NCBI GenBank assembly: GCA_964551315.1
Contig: CAZKCM010000009.1
Span: 29,944-93,943, forward strand
DNA: 64,000 nt
Origin: Virgifigura sp964551315
GTDB taxonomy: Bacteria; Pseudomonadota; Alphaproteobacteria; Dongiales; Dongiaceae
Reading direction: 5' to 3'
Shown here: positions 42,616 through 51,430 of the stretch, in pieces
Layout of the letters: each line of letters opens with the position of its first letter
Position numbering within the stretch: position 1 is the stretch's first letter
The notes under the pieces: model-generated
The model's input: only the letters and a program-made list of their open reading frames with translations
Told to the model about the DNA's origin: nothing
The model's database searches: none
Translations under genes and position numbers: made by a program

Positions 42616-43518
42616 TCAGTCGCCGGCCGTTGCGTCGTCGGTCGAACCGATCTCGCCCGTGACCCAGTAGTTCACGCGGGCCTCGTGCGTTTCGATGTAG
42701 TTGGCCACGGCCTCCTCGTAGGAGGTCTGTTGCGCCTCGTACATCACGGCCTCAAGCTCCTCGAGCGGAAGGAACATCCGCGCCAGGAATGCCGCGGCTT
42801 CCGGGAAATCCTGGTAGAACCCCTGGCGGGCGATGGCGTCGATGTGCTCGGCGCCGCCCAGGACGCCCAGCGGATCCTCCAGATAGCGAAGGTCATACGC
42901 GCTGAACATCCAGTGCGGGTTCCACGCGGTCACGACGATCCAGTTATTCCGTTGGACGGCGCGGTCCAGCTGGGCGGTCATGCCGGCGCCGCTGGAGGCG
43001 ACGAGTTGGTAATTGTCGAGGCCATACTCCTCAATCGCCTGCTTCGAGAGCCGCATCAGCCCGGCGCCGGGGTCGATGCCGATGATCTGACCGCCGAGTT
43101 GTTCCCTCACCTCTTCGTTCTTCAGATCCTCGATCGAGCTCAGCTGGTCTTCCGGGATGTAGGTGGGAACGGCCCAGCCGAGCCTTGCTCCCACATAGAG
43201 AGGGCCAAGATCGACGACTCGGCCGGCGACCTCCTCCATGTAGTCCCGGTGGGTTTCCGGCTGCCAGGACATGAGCATCACATCGAGGTCGCCGCTGGCG
43301 ACGGCGCTGTACTGGATGGCGATGTCGGCCAGGGTGAGCTCGACGTTGTAACCGAGCCTTTCCTCGAGAATCTGCGCCGCCATCTTGGTCACGGCCTCGG
43401 CGTCCGCCCAAGCGGTCCAGCCGATCCTGATCGTCTTCTCCTGAGCAACCGCCGCGCCGCTCAGGGTGCCGGTTGCCAGTATGGTGGCGGCGGCGAGGTT
43501 CTTGGCGGTTTGAAGCAT
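42616..43518 (-). CDS. proX: Glycine/proline betaine ABC transporter substrate-binding protein
   Basis: A 300-residue periplasmic binding protein (OpuAC/ProX family). The signal peptide NLAAATILATGTLSGAAVAQ is followed by KTIRIGWTAWADAEAVT. Aromatic ligand-box residues are recognisable in GWTAW, MSWQPETH and VTAWNPHWMFSAYDLRYLEDP. It is the third gene of the minus-strand proV-proW-proX cluster. Betaines are the expected ligands, for osmoprotection or catabolism. Confidence 0.92.
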   Translation of the reverse strand: MLQTAKNLAAATILATGTLSGAAVAQEKTIRIGWTAWADAEAVTKMAAQILEERLGYNVELTLADIAIQYSAVASGDLDVMLMSWQPETHRDYMEEVAGRVVDLGPLYVGARLGWAVPTYIPEDQLSSIEDLKNEEVREQLGGQIIGIDPGAGLMRLSKQAIEEYGLDNYQLVASSGAGMTAQLDRAVQRNNWIVVTAWNPHWMFSAYDLRYLEDPLGVLGGAEHIDAIARQGFYQDFPEAAAFLARMFLPLEELEAVMYEAQQTSYEEAVANYIETHEARVNYWVTGEIGSTDDATAGD

Positions 43519-43583
43519 GTCCCTCTCCTCTCTTGCTCTTTATCGTGATGCGCGCTGCGCCGCAGGGACGAAGCGCGGTGCCC

Positions 43584-44522
43584 TCACCGGGCTTCCCGCC
43601 GGGGACTCGACGGCCGACGGGCGTTCGGATCGGTGTCCTCGGCCTCGTCGCCGGAACGCCATCGCGGCCGGATGAAGTTGCGCAACGCTGCAAAGGCGCC
43701 ACTTCGCTGGCCGAAGCTTTGCGTGATGCGGTCGAGGATGATGGCCAGAATGACGACGCCGAGGCCGCCTTCGAAGCCGAGGCCGACCTGGAGGCGCTGG
43801 ATACCCGTCAGCACCGTCTCGCCAAGGCCGCCGGCGCCGATCATCGAGGCGATGACGACCATCGACAGCGACAGCATGATGGTCTGGTTCACGCCGGCCA
43901 TGATCGAGGGCATGGCCAGAGGCAGCTGGACCTTGAAGAGCAGCTGCCGGTCGGTGCAGCCGAAGGCGAGACCGGCTTCGACGTTCTCCACGCTTACCTG
44001 GCGGATGCCGAGATTGGTCAGGCGAACGACCGGCGGCATGGCGAAGACGAGCGTGGCAATGGTCCCGGGGACCTTTCCCAGCCCGAAGAACATCACGGCT
44101 GGAATCAGGTAGACGAAGGAAGGCATCGTCTGCATGAAGTCGAGCACCGGGCGCACGATGGTCGCGACCGTGTCGCTCTTGGCCATGGCGATGCCGAGCG
44201 GAATGCCGATGAGCAGGGCGACGAAGCTCGCCGACAGAACCAGCGCCAGCGTCGACACCGACTGGTTCCACAGATTCATGCCCATGATCAGGGTGAGCGC
44301 GACGGCGGTGAACAGGGCAAACCGCCAGCCGACTCGCCAGAGGCCCAGGGCGACGAGGATCAACGCCAGGAGCCAGGCCGGAAGGCCCAGCAGGCCGCCT
44401 TCTATGGTGTTTGCGATGAGGCCGACGACACCGGATATCGCGTCGAAGATCGGCCCGAAATTCACGACCATGTAGTCGACGGCCGCGCTGACCCAATCGC
44501 CGATGTTGATCCTGAAGTCCAT
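43584..44522 (-). CDS. proW: Betaine ABC transporter permease
   Basis: A 312-residue inner-membrane permease of the ProW/OpuAB type with a long amphipathic N-terminus, several hydrophobic segments and the EAA-like loop NVEAGLAFGCTDRQLLFKVQLPLAMPSI. The segment VNQTIMLSLSMVVIASMIGAGGLG is typical. The ATG at 44522 lies three bases after the proV stop, so the genes are coupled. The final 20 residues are Arg/Pro-rich. Confidence 0.93.
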   Translation of the reverse strand: MDFRINIGDWVSAAVDYMVVNFGPIFDAISGVVGLIANTIEGGLLGLPAWLLALILVALGLWRVGWRFALFTAVALTLIMGMNLWNQSVSTLALVLSASFVALLIGIPLGIAMAKSDTVATIVRPVLDFMQTMPSFVYLIPAVMFFGLGKVPGTIATLVFAMPPVVRLTNLGIRQVSVENVEAGLAFGCTDRQLLFKVQLPLAMPSIMAGVNQTIMLSLSMVVIASMIGAGGLGETVLTGIQRLQVGLGFEGGLGVVILAIILDRITQSFGQRSGAFAALRNFIRPRWRSGDEAEDTDPNARRPSSPRREAR

Positions 44523-44525
44523 GAT

Positions 44526-45719
44526 CTAACTCGCCTTGTCCAGTGCCTGGAGGAGCGCGGTCTTGGTGATCGCGCCGACATAGCGCCCCTGGTCGTCGAC
44601 CACTGGAACCGGCCACCGGCTGTTCGCAACGATTCCGAGCACATCGGAAATGTTCAGGTCGTGCCGGATCGGCTCGACCTCTGTCAGGTAGGCATCCTTG
44701 TGAAGGGGGGCGCTGTCCTTTCCGACGTGCTTGATCAGGGAGTCGACGGTCACCGCGCCGTGATAGCGGCGGTCCCGGTCGATGACGATTCCGAAGTCTC
44801 TGTCGTGCTCGCGCAGCGCTTCCAGTGCGGCGCGCACGCCGACGCCCGGCCGCTCGATGACGGTCACTTGTTCGCGGCGGGCGACGTCGCCGGCGGTGAT
44901 GACCTGGCTGACGTCTACGCCGCGGAAGAAGGAGCGAACATACTCGTTCGCCGGGTGCTGGACGATCTCTTCCGGCGTGCCGATCTGCACGATCTCGCCG
45001 TCCTGCATGATGGCGATGCGGCTGCCGATGCGCATCGCCTCGTCGAGATCGTGGGTGATGAAGATGACCGTCCGGGCGTGCTCCTGCTGGAGGCGCAGCA
45101 GCTCATCCTGCATTTCGGTCCGGATCAGGGGGTCCAGCGCCGAGAACGCCTCGTCCATCAGCAGGATCGACGGATTGCTCGCCAGGGCGCGGGCCAGCCC
45201 CACACGCTGTTTCATGCCGCCCGAGAGCTCGTCGGGATAGCTGCGCGCGTAGGCCTTGAGGCCGACCGCGTCGAGCGCTTCGAGGGCCCGGGCATTTCGC
45301 TCCTCGCGTGCGACGCCCGAGACTTCCAAGCCGAAGGCGGCGTTCTCGAGCACCGTCTGGTGCGGCATCAGCGCGAAGGATTGGAACACCATGCCGATGT
45401 CGCGCCGGCGCAACGCGATCAGCTCCCGCTTCGAAAACTTGGTGATGTCGCGGCCGTCGATCAGAATCTCGCCCGAGGTGGGTTCGATCAGCCGGTTGAG
45501 CATCCGCACCAGCGTCGATTTGCCGGAGCCAGAGAGCCCCATGACGACGAAGATTTCGCTCTCCTCGACACTGAAGCTAGCGTCCTTCACGCCGACGGTC
45601 TGGCCGGTCCGCTCGAAGATTTCGTCCTTGCTCTTTCCCTCCCGCAGCATGCGAAGGGCGACCTCCGGCCGCGTCCCGAAGATCTTGTATAGGTTCCTGA
45701 CAACGACCTTTTCGGCCAA
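44526..45719 (-). CDS. proV: Betaine ABC transporter ATPase with CBS domains
   Basis: A 397-residue ATPase of the ProV/OpuAA type. Walker A is GLSGSGKST (about residues 60-68), the signature is LSGGMKQRVGLARAL, and Walker B is ILLMDEAFSALDP. Two C-terminal CBS modules, roughly residues 275-397 (FGIVIDRDRRYHGAV, WPVPVVDDQGRYVGAI), sense ionic strength or nucleotides in homologues. First gene of the operon; ATG 45719 gives the usual N-terminus VVVRNLYKIFG. Confidence 0.94.
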   Translation of the reverse strand: MAEKVVVRNLYKIFGTRPEVALRMLREGKSKDEIFERTGQTVGVKDASFSVEESEIFVVMGLSGSGKSTLVRMLNRLIEPTSGEILIDGRDITKFSKRELIALRRRDIGMVFQSFALMPHQTVLENAAFGLEVSGVAREERNARALEALDAVGLKAYARSYPDELSGGMKQRVGLARALASNPSILLMDEAFSALDPLIRTEMQDELLRLQQEHARTVIFITHDLDEAMRIGSRIAIMQDGEIVQIGTPEEIVQHPANEYVRSFFRGVDVSQVITAGDVARREQVTVIERPGVGVRAALEALREHDRDFGIVIDRDRRYHGAVTVDSLIKHVGKDSAPLHKDAYLTEVEPIRHDLNISDVLGIVANSRWPVPVVDDQGRYVGAITKTALLQALDKAS

Positions 45720-46017
45720 GTTCTTCCCCCATCCGGTCCTTATCCAACGGTCTTACGGCTGGCGGCTTGGCGCAGTACGATACGGGCCCCGAATCGCATG
45801 GCAGGATTCGCCGGTGCGAAACCCGGTCAATCCTGGTAACAGCGCCTCGTTGCCAAAGTTCCGGACCGCGCCGGTCGGTGCCGGCGCCATGGAACTCTGG
45901 CGGGGCCGCGATGGGCTCGGCTGGTGACCGTCGCTGACAGGCGTGCTATGAGTGGCCTCGGTGCACGGCCGGTGTCGGGCGGACGGTGCCAGCAACGTGG
46001 TGGGGAACCGAGGGGCA

Positions 46018-46605
46018 ATGGATTCAGGCGGATTCTTCGAGCGGGAGTTCGACGAACATCTTCGAGTCGCGGAAGCGACCCGCCGGTCGCTGCGCGAGCC
46101 GTTTTCCGCCATGCTGGCGCTCTGGGTCCGGACGATCACCGGTGGCGGCAAGATCCTGTTCTTCGGCAATGGTGGCAGCGCCGCGGATGCCCAGCACCTG
46201 GCTACCGAGCTTACGATTCGCTACGCCAAGAACCGGCCGCCGATCGCCGCGATCGCCCTGACGACCGACAGCTCGGCGCTGACCGCCTGCGGCAACGATC
46301 TGGGATTCGAGGAGATCTTCGCCCGGCAGGTCGAAGCGCTCGGCCGCCCGGGAGATCTGGCGGTCGGAATCTCGACATCGGGCCGCAGCGCAAACGTGCT
46401 TGCCGGGCTGCGGATGGCACGCCGGAAGGGGCTGTCTGCGGCTGCCTTCACGGGTGGCGGCGACCACCGTCTGGAGGGGCTTGCGGACCCGGTGCTGGCC
46501 GTGCCGTCCACCACCACCGCCCGCATCCAGGAAATGCACATCGCCATCGGGCAGATGCTCTGCGCCGGGCTGGAGATCGAACTTGGGTTCGCGTCCGTCG
46601 CTTGA
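46018..46605 (+). CDS. gmhA: Phosphoheptose isomerase
   Basis: A 195-residue cytosolic SIS-domain isomerase making D-glycero-D-manno-heptose-7-phosphate from sedoheptulose-7-phosphate, the first step of LPS heptose synthesis. Key features are ILFFGNGGSAADAQHLATEL (about 46-65), the AIALTTDSSALTACGNDLGFEEIF stretch and VGISTSGRSANVL. C-terminal TTTARIQEMHIAIGQMLC holds the zinc-binding histidine. ATG 46018 follows GAGGGGCA. It heads the gmhA-hldE-hldD group. Confidence 0.94.
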   Translation: MDSGGFFEREFDEHLRVAEATRRSLREPFSAMLALWVRTITGGGKILFFGNGGSAADAQHLATELTIRYAKNRPPIAAIALTTDSSALTACGNDLGFEEIFARQVEALGRPGDLAVGISTSGRSANVLAGLRMARRKGLSAAAFTGGGDHRLEGLADPVLAVPSTTTARIQEMHIAIGQMLCAGLEIELGFASVA

Positions 46606-46644
46606 GTCTTCGCGCCCAACCGGGGCTACGGCGGGCGCTCCGTC

Positions 46645-48120
46645 ATGATCGAACCCGGGTCGCTCAACCTGCACCTGGAGGCGATTACCCACGCCCGCAT
46701 CCTGGTGCTCGGGGACCTCATGCTCGACCGGTATGTCTATGGCGCGGTGGAGCGCATATCGCCGGAAGCACCGATCCCCGTCCTCAAGGTCGGGCGCGAG
46801 CAGGCAATGCCGGGCGGCGCGGCCAACGTGGCCCGCAACATCGCCGCGCTCGGCGGCCGGGCCTCCCTCATCGGCCTGGTCGGGGCGGACGACGCCGGCG
46901 GCGTGCTCAAGCGTTTGCTGGACTCGGAGCCCCGCATCGCCGCGAATCTCGTCGTCGATGCGGGACGGCTCACGACGCAGAAGGTCCGCTTCGTCGCCGG
47001 GGCCCAGCAACTGTTGCGGGCGGACACCGAGCAGGCGCACCCGTCTTCCGAGACTGTGGCGGGCGCGCTGCTGGAGGCGTTTGACCGGGAGATCGCGACC
47101 GCCGATCTCCTCGTCCTCTCGGATTACGCCAAGGGCGTGCTCTCCGATGCCGTTCTCTCGGCCGTGATCGAGCGGGCCCAGGCGGAGGGCAAGCCGGTGA
47201 TCGCCGATCCCAAGAGCGTCCGGTTCGAGCGTTATCGCGGGGTTCGCCTGCTCACGCCCAACCAGCACGAAATCGCCGCCGCCACCGGGCTTGCCTGCGA
47301 AGGCGATGGCGCCGCCGCCGAAGCGGGCCTCAGCGTGGTCCGGTCCTGCGGCATCCCCGCCGTTCTGGTGACCCGCGGCGAGCGAGGCATGACGCTGGTG
47401 CAATCGGGCGAGGATCCCCTGCACCTGCCGGCCGAGGCCCGCGAGGTGTTCGACGTCTCGGGGGCCGGCGACACCGTGGTCGCCACGCTGGCGGTCATGC
47501 TGGCCGCCGGCGCCGATCTGCCGGAAGCGGCGCGACTCGCGAACCTTGCCGCCGGCATCGTCGTCGGCAAGTTCGGGACGGCTCTCGTGCACCCGGCCGA
47601 TCTCGCCGCTGCGGTTCACGCGCGCACGGTGACGGCGTCGAGCGACGCGAAGATCACCACCCTGGCAGCGGCCTTGGAGCGCGTTGCCTTCTGGCGCGGT
47701 CGCGGCGAGCGAATCGGTTTCACCAACGGCTGCTTCGACCTGATCCATCCGGGGCATGTCTCGCTGCTGCAGCAGGCGCGGGCGGCCTGCGACCGACTGA
47801 TCGTCGGGCTCAACACCGACGCCTCGGTCCGCCGCCAGAAGGGACCGGACAGGCCGGTCCAGGACGAGACCAAGCGGGCGGTCGTGCTTGCCGCGCTGGG
47901 CGCCGTCGATCTGGTCGTGCCGTTCGAGGAGGATACGCCCATCGACATGATCAAGGCGATTCGGCCGGACTTGCTCGTTAAGGGCGCGGACTACCGGCTG
48001 GACCAGGTCGTCGGCGCCTCCTTCGTCCAGGGCTATGGCGGTCGCGTCATGCTGGTCCCGCTGGTGCCGGACAACAGCACGACGGGCACCATCGCCCGGA
48101 TCGGCCGCGGCGCCGGATGA
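46645..48120 (+). CDS. hldE: Bifunctional heptose-7-P kinase / heptose-1-P adenylyltransferase
   Basis: A 491-residue fused enzyme. Residues 1-330 are a PfkB-type kinase (ILVLGDLMLDRY, PGGAANVARN, anion hole GAGD at 273-276 in VFDVSGAGDTVVATL). Residues 350-491 are a cytidylyltransferase-like domain with NGCFDLIHPGHVSLL (361-375). It performs steps two and four of ADP-heptose synthesis. The stop overlaps the hldD start by four bases (ATGA). Confidence 0.96.
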   Translation: MIEPGSLNLHLEAITHARILVLGDLMLDRYVYGAVERISPEAPIPVLKVGREQAMPGGAANVARNIAALGGRASLIGLVGADDAGGVLKRLLDSEPRIAANLVVDAGRLTTQKVRFVAGAQQLLRADTEQAHPSSETVAGALLEAFDREIATADLLVLSDYAKGVLSDAVLSAVIERAQAEGKPVIADPKSVRFERYRGVRLLTPNQHEIAAATGLACEGDGAAAEAGLSVVRSCGIPAVLVTRGERGMTLVQSGEDPLHLPAEAREVFDVSGAGDTVVATLAVMLAAGADLPEAARLANLAAGIVVGKFGTALVHPADLAAAVHARTVTASSDAKITTLAAALERVAFWRGRGERIGFTNGCFDLIHPGHVSLLQQARAACDRLIVGLNTDASVRRQKGPDRPVQDETKRAVVLAALGAVDLVVPFEEDTPIDMIKAIRPDLLVKGADYRLDQVVGASFVQGYGGRVMLVPLVPDNSTTGTIARIGRGAG

Positions 48121-49142
48121 TCGAGGTCGGGCGGGGCGAGATTGACTTTGGTGGGGCGATGATCTTCGTCACGGGTGGTGCCGGTTTCATCGGTTCGAAC
48201 ACGGTTGCGGCCTTGTGTGAGCGCGGCGCCGAAGTCGTCGTCTGCGACCGACTTGGCCGGGACGAGAAGTGGCGCAACCTCGCCAAGCACGAGCTTGCCG
48301 ACCTGGTGGCGCCGGAGCAGTGCTTCGCGGCGCTCGAGCGGTACAAGGGGTCGATCGAGGCGGTCGTACATATGGGCGCCGTCAGCTCAACCACCGAGAC
48401 CGACGCCGACCTCATCATCGACAGCAACTTCCGCCTGTCGCTTGCGCTGTGGGACTGGTGCACCGCAGAGCGGAAGCCGTTCATCTACGCGTCCTCGGCG
48501 GCGACCTATGGAGACGGGTCGGCCGGGTTCGAGGACGACGGCAGCCCGGAGGCGCTGGCGCGGCTGAGGCCGCTCAACGCCTATGGCTGGAGCAAGCACC
48601 TCTTCGACAGGCGGATCGCCCGAATCGTCGAGCGCGCCGGTCCGGTCCCGCCGCAATGGGTCGGCCTGAAGTTCTTCAACGTGTACGGTCCGAACGAGTA
48701 CCACAAGGGCTCGATGCGCAGCGTCCTGGCGCAGAATTTCGCGCGCGTCCGCGCCGGGGGACCGATCCGATTGTTTCGCTCGAACCGGCCAGACTACGCC
48801 GACGGCGGGCAGATGCGCGACTTCGTCTATGTACGGGACTGCGTCGAGGTGATGCTTTGGCTGCTCGACAACCGGCAGGTCAGCGGCCTGTTCAATCTCG
48901 GCACCGGCAAGGCGCGGAGCTGGCGCGACCTGGCGCAAGCCCTCTTCCGCGCGCTGGGGCGGGAGCCGCAGATCGACTATATCGACATGCCGGAGACGCT
49001 CGCGCGGAAGTATCAGTACTTCACCGAGGCGGCGATGGAGCGCCTGAGGAACGCCGGATATCGGCGTCCTTTTACAGACCTGGAGGACGGCGTCGCGGAC
49101 TACGTCCGCCGCTATCTCGCGGCGGACGATCCTTATCGCTGA
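48117..49142 (+). CDS. hldD: ADP-L-glycero-D-manno-heptose 6-epimerase
   Basis: A 341-residue NAD(P)-dependent epimerase of the extended SDR type, last step of ADP-heptose synthesis. It has MIFVTGGAGFIGSNTVAAL, the catalytic Tyr-Lys in NAYGWSKHLFD and GLKFFNVYGPNEYHKG, diagnostic of HldD. Translation from ATG 48117 overlaps the hldE stop; the ATG at 48159, just before IFVTGG, gives a more typical N-terminus and is a real alternative. Confidence 0.95.
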   Translation: MIEVGRGEIDFGGAMIFVTGGAGFIGSNTVAALCERGAEVVVCDRLGRDEKWRNLAKHELADLVAPEQCFAALERYKGSIEAVVHMGAVSSTTETDADLIIDSNFRLSLALWDWCTAERKPFIYASSAATYGDGSAGFEDDGSPEALARLRPLNAYGWSKHLFDRRIARIVERAGPVPPQWVGLKFFNVYGPNEYHKGSMRSVLAQNFARVRAGGPIRLFRSNRPDYADGGQMRDFVYVRDCVEVMLWLLDNRQVSGLFNLGTGKARSWRDLAQALFRALGREPQIDYIDMPETLARKYQYFTEAAMERLRNAGYRRPFTDLEDGVADYVRRYLAADDPYR

Positions 49143-49161
49143 CCGGCGCGGCGGCGCGCCG

Positions 49162-49986
49162 TCACCCGCCGCCGGCCGACGGCGGGTCGACGCCGTTGAG
49201 CTTCCGAAAGAGACGGAACGCCTTGCGTTCCACCCGACGCCAGAACCGCGCGTCGCGGGCGAGCAGGTCCCGCAGCGGCCGACCGGCATAGGCCGTCATG
49301 AAGCGATAGAGGTCGCGCCGCGTCAGGCCGATCGTGAGGCTCGAAAAGTAGAGGCCGCTGAGGTCCTTGACGATCCAGCGTTGCGGCGTGCGAGCGCGGA
49401 TCTGCGCCCGATGCAGGTCGATGAGACAGATCCTGTCGCCGTGGCGCTCGCGCCGGAAGTGGCAGAGGTAGAAGTCGCGGTGATTGAGGCCGCTGCGGTG
49501 CATCCGTCGGGCGATATCTGCGACCTCGCGGATCAGGCGGCGCTTGAACGCGGGGTCCGGCGGCGCATCCCGCCAGGGCTTCGTCATCTCCTCCAGCGAG
49601 ACGGTGTCGCCCAGATCCTCTGTGACCACGAAGGACTCGAGGCGCGCCGGGTTGCGTCCGCGGACGCCCCCGCCGACCAGCCGGGCGGTGCCGATGCCGA
49701 CCGCGGACAGATGCCGGATCGCCATCCATTCGTTGCGGGCACTCACCACCGGAAGGCGCAAATATAGTAGATTTTTAGTAATTTCCCGCCAGCCTACGCC
49801 GCGATGCTGTTTGATGAAGAAACTGCGGCCGCCGCGGAGAAAGCGGACCGTCCGGCGCCCCTCGAGCGCCCGGTAGACCGTGCCGTCGATCGCCAGCATG
49901 GCGTCGAAGCTTCGCTCGTCCTCGGCCAGCAGAGCGGCGAAGTCCGGCTCGAAGAACATCTCCGACGCTTCAGCTCGGCCGATCAT
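49162..49986 (-). CDS. waaP: LPS core heptose(I) kinase
   Basis: A 274-residue membrane-associated kinase of the WaaP (RfaP)/Kdo-kinase family, phosphorylating inner-core heptose. Eukaryotic-kinase-like features are FFIKQHRGVGWREITKNL (lysine near 58), the catalytic loop GLNHRDFYLCHF and the metal aspartate in ICLIDLHRAQIR. It is transcribed opposite to hldD and the ADP-heptose genes, with waaG upstream on the same strand. The start at 49986 follows AGGA; an ATG nine codons in is an alternative. Confidence 0.9.
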   Translation of the reverse strand: MIGRAEASEMFFEPDFAALLAEDERSFDAMLAIDGTVYRALEGRRTVRFLRGGRSFFIKQHRGVGWREITKNLLYLRLPVVSARNEWMAIRHLSAVGIGTARLVGGGVRGRNPARLESFVVTEDLGDTVSLEEMTKPWRDAPPDPAFKRRLIREVADIARRMHRSGLNHRDFYLCHFRRERHGDRICLIDLHRAQIRARTPQRWIVKDLSGLYFSSLTIGLTRRDLYRFMTAYAGRPLRDLLARDARFWRRVERKAFRLFRKLNGVDPPSAGGG

Positions 49987-50073
49987 TGGTGCGTCCTGGC
50001 CGCCGTGCCCGTCATACGATCGCCTTCCGCTTGCCCATGGCCAGCGAGGCTGCCGGTCCGGATCCGAAGGGCA

Positions 50074-51204
50074 TCACCGCCGTATCTTCTCCGCGAGACG
50101 CTCGATCGTCGCGGCCGCGGCTTCGCGGCCGCTATAGAGATCGGTGCTCTCGCCATAGGCCACGCCGTTGGCCGCCCAGACCGGCGCGAGCGGGGAGGTG
50201 AGCATGTCGAGAACCGCCGCGTTCATCCGATCCTGCCGGAAAGGTTCCGGCAGCACCTGGCCCGCCTCGGCCCGTCGAACATGTTCGGCGAACCCGCAGA
50301 TCCCCGTGCACAGCACCGGCAGGCCGGAGATCATCGCCTCGAGGATGACCGAGCCCGCGCTTTCGGCCCGCGAAGGGTGCAGGAGCAGATCCGCGGCAAG
50401 AAAAAAACGGGTGACGTCGTCGCGCGCGGCGAGAACCTGGACCCGGTCGGCAACCCCGAGCCGGCGGGCAAGGGCGTCGAAGGGCCGTGCCGAGTCGGCA
50501 CCGATCGCCAGGAGGCGCGCGCGCCGCGCGACGGGAGGGGGAAGGGCGGCGAGCGCGTGGATCGCCCGGTCATGCCCCTTCGTCTTGAAACTCGAACCCA
50601 CCATCAGCAGCAGCCGATCCTCATCGGCGAGGCCCAGCTCCGCCCGAACGGTCCGTCGAATCGAATCCGCGTTGGGGGGGCGACGGCGATCGCGGCTGAT
50701 GCCCGGGGGCACGAGATGAAACCGCTCGGCCGGTGTGCCGTAATGGCGTTGGTAGACCTCCTTCTGGGCTTCTACCTGGAGAATGATTTCGGTGGTGGCC
50801 TCGGGTGCGAAGACGGCCCGCTCAAAGGCGGCGAAGTGGCGATACCGGGGCGTCAGCCGATAGAGCGCCATGTGCCGTTCCTGCGCTTGCGCCACGAAGC
50901 AGCTGTCTCCGGCGTTGTAGATGTCCAATCCCGGCATGCGGTTGAACCCGACGACGGCATCGAACCGGCCGGTGCCCACGGTGCCGAGCGCGTCGCGCGC
51001 GAAGGCGCGAGCGCGGCCGTGATTCGTCAGCCCGCGTCGGCCGAGGATATGGACCGCGATACCGTCCGGGCGCGGCCCCTGCCACGATCCGGTGAAAAGG
51101 CTTACCGCGTGGCCGCGATCGCGAAGGGAATGAGCGATGGCCAAGCAGCCACGCTGCAGGCCGCCATGGGGAAAATAGTTGAACAGCAGGATCGCGAACT
51201 TCAT
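50074..51204 (-). CDS. waaG: GT4-family LPS core glycosyltransferase (WaaG-like)
   Basis: A 376-residue, peripheral membrane glycosyltransferase of family GT4 adding a hexose to heptose in the LPS core. It starts MKFAILLFNYFPHGGLQRGC, typical for WaaG. It carries GSSFKTKGHDRAIHAL and the E-x7-E nucleotide-sugar motif in HPSRAESAGSVILEAMISGLPVL. The frame is open for a further 870 bases upstream, but that part is antisense to waaL. It reads divergently from waaL and leads into waaP. Confidence 0.9.
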   Translation of the reverse strand: MKFAILLFNYFPHGGLQRGCLAIAHSLRDRGHAVSLFTGSWQGPRPDGIAVHILGRRGLTNHGRARAFARDALGTVGTGRFDAVVGFNRMPGLDIYNAGDSCFVAQAQERHMALYRLTPRYRHFAAFERAVFAPEATTEIILQVEAQKEVYQRHYGTPAERFHLVPPGISRDRRRPPNADSIRRTVRAELGLADEDRLLLMVGSSFKTKGHDRAIHALAALPPPVARRARLLAIGADSARPFDALARRLGVADRVQVLAARDDVTRFFLAADLLLHPSRAESAGSVILEAMISGLPVLCTGICGFAEHVRRAEAGQVLPEPFRQDRMNAAVLDMLTSPLAPVWAANGVAYGESTDLYSGREAAAATIERLAEKIRR

Positions 51205-51430
51205 GCACAAGCCGTCTGAGGCGGCCCTTGCGGACGCTCCGTCAACAATCGGGTCGATTTCCGATGAACCGCCTGTAGAATGCCTGCATCGCACCGTTTC
51301 GTCGAGCCGAGATGCCAACGCTGAACTCCCGATCGCGCTTGGGTCACCGGATCCGGGCGCCATTTCGCCGCGCGTTCGATATCCCGAGCGATCCGTCTGG
51401 CCCCGATTCGGTCGGCGCGGGAATCGCTTT

